A stretch of 64,000 nt of DNA from Marchantia polymorpha subsp. ruderalis. Its lineage: Eukaryota > Streptophyta > Marchantiopsida > Marchantiales > Marchantiaceae. The notes beneath the pieces are model-generated. The model did not search any database, was not told where the DNA came from, and worked only from the letters and a program-made list of their open reading frames with translations. Of this stretch, positions 46,086 to 60,200 are shown piece by piece. The stretch spans positions 30,234,001 through 30,298,000 of the forward strand of contig AP031354.1 of the NCBI GenBank assembly GCA_037833965.1. Reading direction: 5' to 3'. Every line of letters starts with the position of its first letter. Positions within the stretch are counted from its first letter, which is position 1. The translations under genes were made by a program, and so were the position numbers.

Positions 46086-48275
46086 CGCCGCGTGGTCTAC
46101 CCGTGGACCCACGCTCCTAAATACATGACACATACGGATTGGACCAAAGTTCGCATCCTCGTTCGACAAGCCATCTCGCACATCGCTGGAGATTAAAATA
46201 TTGTTCGTCGAAAGAGTTTATTAATTGGATCGGTATCCAGCAAACGGGATTTCAAGCGTTCCGTACGTACCGCAACAGTTCACATACTCCTGCCTTAATC
46301 TGACGCTTGCTTTTGAAAGCCACTGATGGACCGAAAGAGGATCCTTGAGCTTGACTTCATTTCCTGAATAATTTAAGCGATCCACAACTTGGCTGCATGT
46401 GATACATATACGTCACCGGCAGTCCAGATTCACTAAAAACAGCACTTTTTATCAAAGGCATAAACGTGAAGCATGAGGAGCAACTCACTCTTCGGACACT
46501 TTTCCTCAGATTTGTCAGTGTTTTGACGAATGTCCTCTCTCGAGTGTACAGTACTTTCTGCAGTACTTTTTCATCACTTGTGAAGAAGTTGAAACGGGCT
46601 GAAAGAGGAGAGCAAATTCCTTCTTAGCTGAATTAAATTCGTTACTAGTAATAATGAGAGTGGGAGGAGTATTAATTAGAGCTCATGTATCTCTCCGGCG
46701 AATTTGTGCGACAGGATATGCTAACCGATCTGTACAATGCATCCATCAGATGTCGAGCTCCAAGGGTGACACTTGGTTACTCTGAGTTTCTGTAGCCCTA
46801 AACCCTAAAGTAAACCCTTCCTTTTCCCGTGCTGACGTACATAGGTTCTAATACCGAAATGGGAAGCACATTCCTTCGCGAATTCAAGGTTGTTGTGTGC
46901 ACGGCAAAGTTGTTGTTAGCATAGTACCGTCGATTTGTTTTGTGAGAAGGGACGTCCGCATCTGCATGCATCTGGCAAGCGTGTACGGAAAGTCCATCGG
47001 TGCCAATACGCAGCACGTGTGGTATCTTCTGCATCTGGAATGTGAACAGATTCGCCAGGCAGGGCATGTAAGCACTTGAAGCATTTAGTGTGTGATTTAG
47101 ATCGGCCTGTGGCATAATGGGAGCCAAGGTTCAGTGATGAAATATATGGTGCTCTTTGTGGCATTTAATTTCTCCGGTGTTCTCGGTGACTCTTGAGTAC
47201 AGCAGCTCAGCTGGAACACCAAAAATGAGAAAGTTCAAGATAAGCAATCGCACATTCGTTGTTCATTCCAATGATGTTTGGTTTTTGGGCAATCACTTCG
47301 AGTACAATGAAGAAGATTGTCGAGCAGAAGAATTTTTTGCAATTTACCTTTCATCTACAACGAATGCTTTTGATGAACGCCGTTCGGTTTGTTATCGTAG
47401 GCAACCAACAGCTAGCACTCTCACACGGTGCCTTAAGATTTCATAGCCGCATTCTCTAACCCACTGCTCTCTGAATACTATGTGAATCCTCTAATACCCG
47501 CAAATCATTAGTTCTCTATTAGACTGTACAGAGAGAAGACGGAAAATCTCTCTAATCTTTCATCCCGATGCGCGTATGTGGACCAACATGAGTTTGAGCA
47601 CTACTCTGAGACCAAATTGTTTGAGCAGTAATCTCAGAAACCATTGTTCGTGTTATGCAAATTGAAGCCAGGGATGAAGTAACAATAGGCTGTGACATCA
47701 GATGCATGTAGTACAGTATAAGTATATCAAGTCGGATTCATCAGCCCCAAAATGATGGGTTTGAGTAGATACAATGTAGGAGTACTTCACCCTCATTCTG
47801 GGTTTCAGTGACAATTCTGCGACTCCCTATGAAATTGTCAAAACTAGCAGCTTCTTTGACTCTATATAACAGTGATGAGTATATCCGACATAAGATGACT
47901 CGAAAGGATCTAAGAAACGAAGCTGCTGTAAGTGGAAAGCAGATGTAAGAGTATATTGACCTAATTTACCGCATTCCATATTTAGTGACGGAGGGGTCTG
48001 TTAAGTTTGTAACCAGCTACTGGGGGTCCTTCTATAGAACAGAGATTGGACCACCGAGCAGGTTGCATTGACTAGCAATGACCCTGTGAGTCTATTATCG
48101 TAAAATCTTGAAGCCAGAATAAGCTCCATCTGTTTCACGACACCGTATCTGATTTAAGATGGGATTGAGAGAGGAGTGAACAGTCTGATTTTGATCCCAC
48201 AGAACGTCCACATAGATTGAGAGGATAGTTACAAGAAGTGGCAAGATCTTGAAACTTTACAAAATGAGAAAGGTC
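45333..48275. other. Mostly unassigned; flank of the ATX gene
   Basis: Apart from the possible exon at about 45895-46085, only short frames are present. A minus-strand frame at 46798-47127 (109 codons) has no recognisable product. The last few hundred bases before 48276 are probably the 3' untranslated region of the ATX gene. Confidence 0.4.
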
Positions 48276-51200
48276 CTAGTTAATATACTGTGAGCACGTG
48301 GGAGCTCCACAAAGACACAGCAACTTCTGGTCCTCCGGGGCAAAGCGGTAGTTGTACCTGAACACAAGAACGAACTCATCAGGGAACTCTGCACTGGGAA
48401 AGCGTTTGCAGACTTACATCACATTCTTTCACCATATCAATCAGGACGGATCGATATTCGTCATGATGTGACAGAGACATATCACTGAGTCTAGTAGGTA
48501 TGTAATTAGAGGTTCATGAATGTGACATGAACGTGAACAAACTTACGTAAGCTCTTCACCCGCTGCGACATCTTTCCGAGCAATAAGCATTATGTGGTGT
48601 GTCTCGCTTCCTTTCTCCCCATCTCGACTTGCTTCCCAAATTTTCGCGAAACAGTTTGGTGCACACTGCATTACACACGACCAACAATTATCATGACTAT
48701 GATAACAAGGTTACTGGAAACTGCAAAACCCGCTCGTTTTTCAAGCGCTCTATCAGATCACACCGGTTGATGCTGTTACTCAACTATCATCATGCATTGA
48801 CTATTTCTTGAAGGCCTTAATGTAGACATAGAAAACGACAGCCTGAAACCCTGAATGAAAGAATGGGCATGGAGAAGTTATTACCGAATGATTGATGAGG
48901 CGTCCTATATTTCCTTTCTCAGTGGCATCAATGACCAGATCATCGTCGTCACTCACTTTGAAGAGCTGACATGATAACAAAACAGTTGTGCATAAGTGAT
49001 GAACCAGTTGTCAAGTTTAAATGGTAGAGATCTGTATTACATGGAAAGATTGCTGATGAACACGTATGACCAAGACCTCTGAAAAGTAGAGAGGCAGTAA
49101 CACCGAGAGATGACAATGAGGAAGATAGAGGTTCAATACGGAAAGATTTGGTTTTCTGATCTCAAATAATCTAAGTGATCACTCGATCATATACAATTTC
49201 CTTAAAACATGCTAAATTTGGCATATAACAGTCTCTTTCAAACAATTACTTCCTATTTGATTTCCACGCTGAATAAAGTTGTGAAGGTCTTGTAATAGCC
49301 ATGAGACATGTAGTGAGGTCTTTGAGTAGTCGTGAGAGCCTAGTCAAACACACAGCCGAGCCTAGTAACAGTAACTTCAAATTCTTAGTCCAATTTTCTG
49401 TGTCGCTACCTCTCTAAATTACCTTAACTCTTGACTTCCCATCAATAATTGAATACTGTTACAAGCAATAATACCATGTGAATAAAATATCTGCGAATCA
49501 ATGAACCTCCTAGGCTGGGAAGGAAAACTCACATAGCAATCCTTGCCTTCCTTGGTGTAACGTTTTTCTCGTTGATCTGCAATAATGCGACGCACTCTTT
49601 CACCACGATACTCTAACACCTGAAACAGCCCAATGACCCCAAACACATCAGATCATTTAGATCACGACATTCGTAAGAAGTTAAATAATCCAATAGTGCT
49701 TCTCATATATGGAGGACTATAATACCCACCGTTTCTCCTTCTCTAATCGCTCGACGAGCAAAGAGTCCCCAACCATGTATTCCGGATTTTCCAAAACACA
49801 CACGCTGCCTCTCCGTTGCCTGCGCGCAAGACATGTGTTAGATAAGAGTCAACTATGCATTCCACTTAAGAGCAGCAGCTCTTTCAACTCGAATGTGTGC
49901 CAAATTTCATCATGCTTAAACGAAACTTGTTGTTCACTTCTTTGTTTACAAAGTATGAACCAGTCCGTTGAAACAATGTTACTGTATCGATTTGCATTTA
50001 AGATTGAGATCTATGACCTAGCGATAGATAAAGAAAATATTGAATCAATTGATTCGCGACGAAAAGCAGTGTAGCATCTTCTTTGCAACAACATACAATT
50101 TGATGTTCACCCTGATGGTAATGAGAAACACAGCGTTCGGTTGTTTGTAATATACAACACACTCTTGAACCTTAGTTGTCGTTCAAGAGGTTCTTGAGCC
50201 TATATAAATTTGATTTTACCACATGCAAACCTCGCCACCATGGGAAATTACTTGTGTCCTGACAAACATATGTTATAAATGCTTCACTCCTCACCAGACC
50301 AAAACACATTCTAGAGAGCATTTAATCAATCTTAAAGGTTCAGTTACGAGTGATGTAGTAGATTCAAACATCAGGAACGTGAAGGACATAAAATCATCAG
50401 TGACCAACCAAGACATGCAGAAGGGAGAAGGGAGAAGAAGAGAGAAGAGAACAAGAGAACAAACCATGCAGAAAAGAACAAACTACTCAATCTGCACATT
50501 ATTTAGTAATGATGTCACAAGCAAAAACCAAATATGCAACTGAAAAAGAGATGGAAGGAAGCGTAACCTAACAACAATGTGGCCATGTGAAATTCATTTG
50601 CTTTGTAAACTCTATGTGGTATAGACACGCGTTTGTATTAGTTGAGAATAATCAACAAGTTAACCGTCTCCCACTTGGAGAATTCGAGAACTAAGAAAAC
50701 TGTGCACATGGTAGAGTAATCCAAGAACCCGCCAGAATACGATAAAGTATGCTCATTGCTATCCCAATTCCTGAACGTATTCCTGATTTCTAAAAGCAGA
50801 TAACAACAGCACGTAAATAGCTCTTCCTATTGTATAGAATCTTGCACCTGAGTTTGAGGGTTACTATCTTAGTAGTTCTAGAGATATGAGAATGAAAGTT
50901 TGGCATTTATTTATTTCAAGGGTTAAAACCGACGCTTCAAACCAGTTATGATTGATAAAAGAGAATATTAAGATGAGAAAATCTTGAATGCAGAGAATAT
51001 ATGAGCAGGGTCGTAGGAAAAAGCTAGATACGAGATTTCATTTAGGGATCTAATAAATGGAATCATCGATAGAACTCCGAGCATGGAGAAGAAGCACGGA
51101 GGATGTTGACCCTGATTATCAAACAATTCACATATAAACTAATTTAAAAGTAGAGAGATAAAACTTTGCAAAGTATGTTGCACAGTTAATATCCACAGTG

Positions 51201-54200
51201 GTGCTTATGTCCTCACCTATAAGTCTAGGTATAGTTTGTCTACAAAGTACTCCAACCCCGGTATAGCATCAGAAGTAGGGCAATGATCGTTGGTGTTCGT
51301 TCACGTCGCGATGAAGAGGATTAGTTTGGTATATCGGAAAATTTTGGCCGCAGATCAAAGCTTCTCTGAATAAGACTTGACATGCAATAATCGTCGGATG
51401 AGATCCATACCTACTCTTCGAGAGGTAAAGAACCTTAGATGAAATAAAGTAATCTCTGATGACTTCGGACAAACTGTAGGATTATTATAAGTCTTATAAA
51501 GCTTAATAATGAGGAGACAGAAGCTGGACCATTGTAATCCATAAGGTTATTCGATCTTAGTTTACTGGTTTTTTACCTCCAAAATCACCGTCAAGTTTCC
51601 AATCATGTAGAGATCTGTGCTAAATTGTTCATCCACGTTCTGGACTCCATTCTAAATTGACTACTCATATATTAAGAAAACTGTGTAAAGCTGTGCTAAG
51701 AAAATCTTCATCAACCACATTTCCGATCTCCAATGGAAAATGATTCATCAAATAAAGAGAGAGTTAGACAACCCTCAAACCGCAACAAAACCACGGAGTT
51801 TTACAACGTAAGACAAAATTACTAAAAATTTGTACGTGTGGATTTTGGACGCAACCAGTTAAAGGAAGTCTAAATAAACTTCCGAATATTACAAGTAGCT
51901 TAGCAGCAAAAACGAGAGACAAAGATGGAGGGATGAAAACTTCACTACATATGGTGAATTTTTTTCCTCCAAATTTATTATTATGAGTGAAATATGTGGT
52001 TGAATTGGTGTTTCTTTCATGATACTCGTCCTACATTTACTCTCTAATGCAAATACCTTGAATTATTCAATACCCACATGGTTCAAAATTTAATGTGGAG
52101 TTAATCATCTGTATTCAACCATGTGTATCTAAAGTTGAATATTCATCACTAAAGTGCTTAAAAACTTTAGTGCTAAACATTTGAATATACAAAACAAAAA
52201 TGACTTTTTTAACACCCAGATGACCCAATTCCCGCTTTGAGTTTCATGAAAAGTATGTTTCACACAACTGTTTTATACAGGTGGATGTGAAATTGTTGAA
52301 AGGGGTTTTAAGATAAACTGATATGCGCTTCTGCAAAGAATGAATTTGGGAAGTGTTAATTGTAGGATATAGAGACTCAGAACTGGTATATTAAAAGAAA
52401 CTGAATCCTTCAAGCTTAAGTTCAAATTAACAGAATGATCAATCCGTGGATGTAGCAAAAATCCTCACACTATTGAACTCCATTAAAAGCGAAGACATCA
52501 CTCTTCACTAAGTTACTATACATACCTGAAGGAAAGCAACACGATCCTCTACCCGTGGTACCTCGACAGTATCTAGTTCAGCAAACTCCTGCAACACAGT
52601 GAAAGTAAAACATTAAGTCCATTTCCAACAGTAAGAATAACGAGTGATGTTTATACTGAACATTTGAATTCTGTCAAATGGTTGGTACAGCAATCTCCCG
52701 CTCGAGTACGCAACTTGAACTTGGAAGGATACTGCGCACTTAGCCGGTAGGTGCGTAATTTAGAACAATCACTTCCTAAATTCTAAACTTCACTGGTTCT
52801 GCTGCAATGTAGAAGAGACCTAACGGGAAACCCCTCAATGATTCCCAACGATGCGATATCATAGAGAACTTGAGGAGGACGGATGCTCTCAGTAAAAGGG
52901 CTCTAGCGAGCGAGTATGATGTTAATGAAGGAGCTATCAAAAAGGTATGGACTGAACGGAAGCAAATCTAAACTAAACATTAAATTAGGCCGGAGATTAC
53001 GAGGCGGTGCTGCTGGAGTTGCATACAGAAATCCAACTCATCTGCTCGATGCTCCGAGTATATCAATGAAGCTTTGGCAATCCATGTCACCAAGCTCTAT
53101 CAAAAATGTATTTGTGAAGGCAAAAATAATGACATTAGAAGTCGGGAAGCACTGAACGAGATGGAGTGTTCAATGACTGAAGTTGCACAAGCTATTGCAA
53201 CTTTAAATCTTTCTGTTTGACAAGAAGAGCTTAAAGAATTTGTTCGTGTCTACGATAAAAACAGTGAAGTATTTGCAGCCGCAATTTTGGAAGACGTTGA
53301 AGAGTTTTTGAAGACGATGAAGATGGTTGAAGAGAATCTGGACAAAGATAATGACATTTTTATCTCTCAAAGAGTCAGATTCGGTTCTAGAAAACACCGC
53401 CGTACTTAAAGTATGAAGTCACTTTATAAGCAGGTTGTTAATATAGAGCATCAGTTGCTCTGCTGCGAAGTTTGAAAAGAGGCTGAAGAAAAATTTGATG
53501 ATCTTAGGAAGTTGTTTGCATCGTTTCAAACGCAAGAATATATCTTCAAAACTTACGCGAAATGACAATCCATGACATGTTGAACTAAATAGATGTGATC
53601 CCTAATTCTTTGGGAAAATAATGCGTACTTAACCGGAGTCCACTTTACTATTTGTAACTATTCATGTTGATACAGAGTTAAACCTCCCAATAGTGTCACC
53701 TCTTATGAGTGACATCCTCTCATTAGTGACGTAAAATTCTAGAACCATTAGTTTCTAACTTGTAAATCTGCTCAATAAGAACGGTACGTCACTATTGCCA
53801 ATAGTGACAGGATACTAATCAATAGTGACAGTTTCAAGTGTAGTTTCGGAGTTAGAATTGTTATCATTATCACAGTGAGAAAGAAGAATGTGGCATACCT
53901 TTACTTAAAGATCTATCTCAACAATTCACTCTTTCAGGGCTTCAGTAAAATACTTCGCTACATATATTATCATCAATTGTTTCACTTAGATTTTTATGTT
54001 TTAATCCAAATTCAAACGCAATTATAGCCTAAGTTAAATGTCGTGAACAATAAAGAATTGCATATGAATGCGATCTTGAAACCTAACAACACATTTTTAG
54101 AATGTCCTAGCACGGAGTCTATGCACTTTCTTTTTATAAATGACACCTCCCAATAGTGACATCCAACCCTAACACCAATGTATGTTACTCTTGCGAGGTT

Positions 54201-57200
54201 ATACTCAAGGTTATGCACCTGCCAGTAATGACATCCAACCCTAACACCCGTGTATATTACTATTGGGAGGTTATATTCAAGGTTAAACACTTTACTCTTA
54301 TGAGTGACACCTCCCAATAGTGTCGTAAAACCCTAGCACCAATGTACGTCACTATTGGGAGGTGTCACTCACGTAAGCACCTCCGTATTGGGTGCTTAAG
54401 CCACATGAAAATCCATGACATGTTGAACCAAATAGATATGATCCCTAATTCTTTGGGAAAATAATGCGTACTTAACCGGGAGGCCACTTTACTATTTATA
54501 ACTATTCATGTTGATAGACCCAAACCCTCCGTATTGGGTGCTTACGCCACATGACAATCCTTGACATGTTGAACTAAATAGATGTGATCCCTAAGTTTTT
54601 GAGAAAATAATACGTACTTAACCGGGAGGCCACTATACTATTTATAACTATTCATGTCGATAGATCCAAACCCTCCGTATTGGGTGCTTACGCCACATGA
54701 CAATCCATGACATGTTGAACTAAATAGATGTGATCCCTAAGTTTTTGAAAAAATAATGCGTACTTAACCGGGAGGCCACTTTACTATTTAGAACTATTCG
54801 TGTTGAAAGATACAAACCCTCCGTATTGGGTGGAGTGTTAGAGAAATATTAGTACATCATCTTCACTACTTCGATAGACAACTGCAACAACGTACATGTC
54901 CCAAACAAATAGCCCATATCAAACAACCCGTAGGTGCTATCTTGAAACTAAAAATCTGTTGACCGGGTCTGATTTCGGCGAATAAAGTATACAATTTTCA
55001 TCGGGCCACGGTCCCGTACGATAAAAAGCACAAGTCCACTTCTGTGATAAAGGCACTGCAAAAACTTCACATTATTTTTTACGCCGTCCAGTTTATGCAA
55101 GTCACCCGACTAGCATCATTGTGTGATTGTTTATGTACATCTTCTTCTACTCTATACAAGATCTGGGTAAAAGGATAATTCCCAATTGATGTCCTATACA
55201 GCATCATTGTGTGATTGTTTATGTACATCTTCTTCTACTCTATACAAGATCTGGGTAAAAGGATAATTCCCAATTGATGTCCTATACAGAATAGATGTTA
55301 TATTTTTTAATACAGCTATCCTCTTTGTAACCACTTTCATCTGACCGAGGAAAAAAAAAGCATTTTTGCAAGATGAACCAAACTTTTAAATGTGTAAAAA
55401 AATAGATCCTGAACTGTTTAAAAATTGTGTAATGAACTCACTCTCAGCTCATGAATACTTTCGGTGGAGTTCCAACTGACGCCCATAATCCTGAATGGAA
55501 CAGGTTCTCTGTTTCTTCTCTGTAAGTAAAACAATCAATCCAAGACGGTGCTTGTACTTAGGCTCTGCAGTCAAGTAACATACACTAGTAAAATTGCATA
55601 AGAGAAACAAATTAAAGAAGAATATTCTTCTCAAACCTACCGTATATTTTAGAGCTCTGTCTTGTGGATTGTACGGCTGGCACCTCGAGGCGGATGAAAC
55701 TTCAACCGTCTCCACGTTCTCCGGAGTAGTGGCATCTGGACTACTTGTGGCATTTCCTGCTGCTAACAAAATGACTACGCTCTCTGTGCCTCTCGCGTTC
55801 ACTTGGTCACTTTTGCCTGTTATCTTTCCCTCCGGTGATCTTAGAAGAAGGAAAGCTTCTGGGTTCGGCGTCCTGTAATTTGATGTAGTTAGTTTCATTT
55901 GCCACAAGCAGATTGGAATGGTGTGAAACAAAAGACATAAAATATTAACAAAAACAAGAATCGTGTACTTCACGACCAGAAATGGAAATGTTATTGAAAG
56001 CACTCACCTGTGAGCGGCGCAGTATGATACCATGCGTGTCATGGGATCCCCACTCTTATTGTTTAAACTTTGTATCTACACAGAAGAGGATGTAACAAAA
56101 AATAGTTTTAAAATATAAATAAAACTCGGAACGAAAATCCTTGTGTATCACAGCTACAATAATGTCAACTTCCTTTTGGTTCCAAACACAATTCACAAAC
56201 ACACAATTCCAAACACAATTCACAATTCACAAAATAAAATTTTTAACAAAGACACGTTGTATACAAAATGTTCCAAGACGAGTTAACTTTGGCTCAATAT
56301 CAACCTCCATGTGATAACCCGCTTTGGCCGCGCAAGTCGTATGATATGGTGTCCGGCACTTTGCACAGTGTGTGCAAGCTCCATGCACCTGTTTACATAA
56401 TGTGCACATCTTTGCACACCAAGCCCACCATCGCAAATTATCAGACTGAATTTAATTCATCTACGTAAACTTTCCTAAAAGTATGCAAAAATGGCTGGTC
56501 AATTTTGAGAATTTCCGCAATGTTTAAATTATAATATCCAGACTCGACATCCCGATGCATTGAAGTCAAGAGTACAGATCTGTCAACTACTTACTGCCTT
56601 CATACACAGTACATCAGAGATAACAGTCATTGACTTCGTAATTCAGAATCTAGCTTTTAGTATGTGACCAGAGATCTTTTCTCAAATTACGCGTACATTC
56701 ATCATGTTCCTCGCGCAAATTCAAATCCACTCCCGATGTAGATTACACCAACCTCTCGAAATCGTGCAAGAGGAATGCTCGTCACGCCGTCTGCTGGCTC
56801 CATACGAGTGGCGTCCTTGAAGGTCATCTCCCTCATGAACCAGGCGCAAATAACATGTACCCAAAGACCATTAGTTGTAGTTGGCTTCAAAGCGCCACCT
56901 GTCACCAAGGTTGAGAAATTTATCAATCTTCCGCACAGAGTATTATAGCGATCAGCATGATGGAGATTTCATACCCACCAACAGATGTCATGTATATTCC
57001 ACCAGAATTCTAAGAACTCACCGCCCGGTTTCAATCACCAAGCTGATTCTACATTCCTCTCTTTTACCTTTGACTGGGCACAAACAACACTGCCGCTCAA
57101 TATCGTGTCTTTCACAAGCTCTACACACCCACGATCCAGGGGTGATCTCAGAGGCCCGAACTCCGTAGCACTCTTCGTGTACACATACTTGGCACCTGGA

Positions 57201-60200
57201 ACAATTACAGATCAGAGAGCTCAGCTATCAATCCTGAGCAATTCGTCGTTCTTCTCTAGTAAGATATTACACATGCATTAGCTTGGATGTAAATTTGGTT
57301 TAGTTACTGAAATTTAATGGATAGAATATGAAACGCATCTTCAAATCTTCATGGTATATTTCAATGACTGCAGTGTCTGGGCCCTCATGTAAATTCTTTA
57401 TTCATCCCAACATGTCTATCGTCAGATTTTGAACACCAATCATCGCAAAAGAATTTGAATATCAGAGGGAGACGGGAAATGAAGAAGATCATACCTATTA
57501 CATACGATCATCTTGTTGTAGTCGTAGTCTTCAACCCATCTACAAACACCGCATCTTTCTGCCGTCCAAGTTTGTATAACAGGCTCATACGGTACTGAAA
57601 GCAAAGTTGACGATTTGTGAGAAGTTCGTAAGATAACCTTACCGGCAATATGGACTAAAATAATAATAAACCAGTTCCTGCATGGCAATACAATTTTACC
57701 TGCCAGACAAGAAGCAAGCTCTTCATGGCGAACTTTTGGAGGTACCCAGTTTTCAGGTCCATTATACGCAAGGCCAACAGCACCCGCAGTTCTCAGTGAC
57801 TGAAGCTGAAATCACAACCCCAGACATCAAAGAAACAACCTTGTACACTGTCAATCCGCGAACTGGAAATAATTTGTAAAAAAAAAAATTCAGGCTGAAT
57901 GTGAATGTCCAGTTGCTGAAACCAGTGTTTTCGTTAAAAAGGGTGCAAATTTAGTCATAATATCAATATCAAGTAAGCCACAAATGCTCGCTACTATGAA
58001 TCTAACCATCAACCTACGATGGTTGAATTGAAAATTAGATAAATTAACAGGTAGAAAACTCCAAGAAATTGAACCCAATTGCATTCACATACATCAAGGA
58101 GTGTACACTATATAATGAGGAACTGACCCAATGCAGGAGGGGTTTTTCCAGACTCTTCACTTTGATGCTTTCCTTCCACTTTTTCTTGCGGCAACCCGTA
58201 TGCTTCTCCCACTCTGACGGACGCATTGACCGCCCACATCCACGGCAATCTTTACACTTGCATTTTATCCTGCCACGTTGATCCAATGTGAACCTATAAT
58301 GTGTTGTCTCGAATAAAACTTCTGAAGCTAACATTTGAGAGCTCACTTGAAATCAGACATTCCTTTTTGGTAATATTGTGGTGTACAAGAGAAAACGTCG
58401 GGCACTGATACTCGAATAATTGTTGACATGTGACTGATGTTTGTACTCTGAATCAAGAAAAGGTCTTTAGTGAGTGGCTGAGCTTGAAGACGGAGGAAAA
58501 CTTACTCATGAAGACTGGGAAGATAATTTCCAAGTACGCCGAAGCAGATTACTTCGAGCGTTTCCGGAACGAAGGACTGAGTCGATGGACCGGCCACTCT
58601 GCAGCAAGAAAGAACACAATTGAAGACAAATGTAATCAAACGCCGAAAGGGAGTAGACGTAGAGATTTCCAAAGGGTAAACGTCGTTTACTCGACGGTAG
58701 CCATGTATGCGAGTACTAAAAGCCTTAATCAAACAACCTCTTGAAAACTTGGAAAATTACAACTCCACGACGATTTGGGAACGTGTAGACTGGTAAGGGA
58801 CATCTATTGCGATATTGTTCTGAACTGAAGCGCTTGCGCATATGATTACATCCAGCTTATACTGAACGTCTCCACATGCATTTGTCAAAATGCGAAAAGG
58901 CACTCTTTATATATCCATTTCAATTCTGGTCATATTGGTCTCACAAGATAACATTTTCTTAACCACTTAGGCAGTTTCAGTCAATTTCGACTACAATCAA
59001 CTGAATCACTTAGCTCTAATTTTTGCGGACTTACCTTCGCTTGCGCGGAGTGTCTTGCTGCTTCCTACATTCGGGGCAATTGTACGCTCTTCCACTGTCT
59101 TCTAACTCCTGTCATCAAAGTCACATCAAATCAGTTTGATAAGCCGCTGATCCAGTATGTCTCATTCAACAACACATCTGATAGTCAGCAACTCGACGCT
59201 TCTGGGGTTTAGCTGGCGACGAACTATTTAACAAAATACCAACAGCATGCAGATCTAAGAGATCACAAACTACCTTGAAAACAGCAATACTCTTCTCGAA
59301 TCCGTAGATGTTTAAAAAAGTGTAGGTAATGCTATTCCCATGCTCAAAATAAGGCTTGCCAGTACAGGATACTGCGGAGATTTGACAGTAGATAAAGCAC
59401 AACAATCTGGAATCCCAACTACGCGCTGACTACTTTCGCGCGTAAGAGACACGTAGGTGCATATAAACCAATTCAAGTATGCTGTGAAGGCGTACCTTCA
59501 AGTTTTTGCTGCTGATTTTATCACAATCTGCATGTATCCAGATATTGCAGATATCGCACGCCACCTGCACAGCAGAGTACCATCGTAACACGAACGTTAA
59601 GCTTCGCAACAATGAATCCTTTGAACAAACTAGAAATTCCTGAAATTGGTCCCGTTCAACACAAGATTCGAAGTCCGGCGTTGAGGCCAGAGGATTATCT
59701 GTTGATTATAATATTAATTATAAAGCGGCATGTAAGCATTCCAGTTGGATGAACGTACCCAGTTGCCCTTCTCGTTGGGAAGCCAAACTTTCTTACAAAC
59801 GCCACAGTACTGTCGTGATTTGTAAAGCTGATAAATGACCACCAAAAGACAGCATCCATCAGGACATAGGAGTACATAGTAAAATGATATAGGTATAGCA
59901 CCCTGTACTGAGGATATACCAATGATAGGTAGATGACCCCACAGACCTACTATCTCGGCTGAAATCACAGAGTCCACGTACCTTGACACAGTGCCTGCAT
60001 AAAGAATTGTCTTCAACTACACTGTTCTTCGGCTTCTTCGCGGGCAACTTGCCTCCACATCCCGTGCAAACCTTTTTGGCTTTGTCATCAGCTACAGTAA
60101 CCTGTGAATAGGCCACGGCTCAGAAAACACAAAGGTAGGCCACTGTCACAAAGACCTTCGAAGCAAGAGATCTTGATGTGGGGCATGTTCATCAGTCCGA

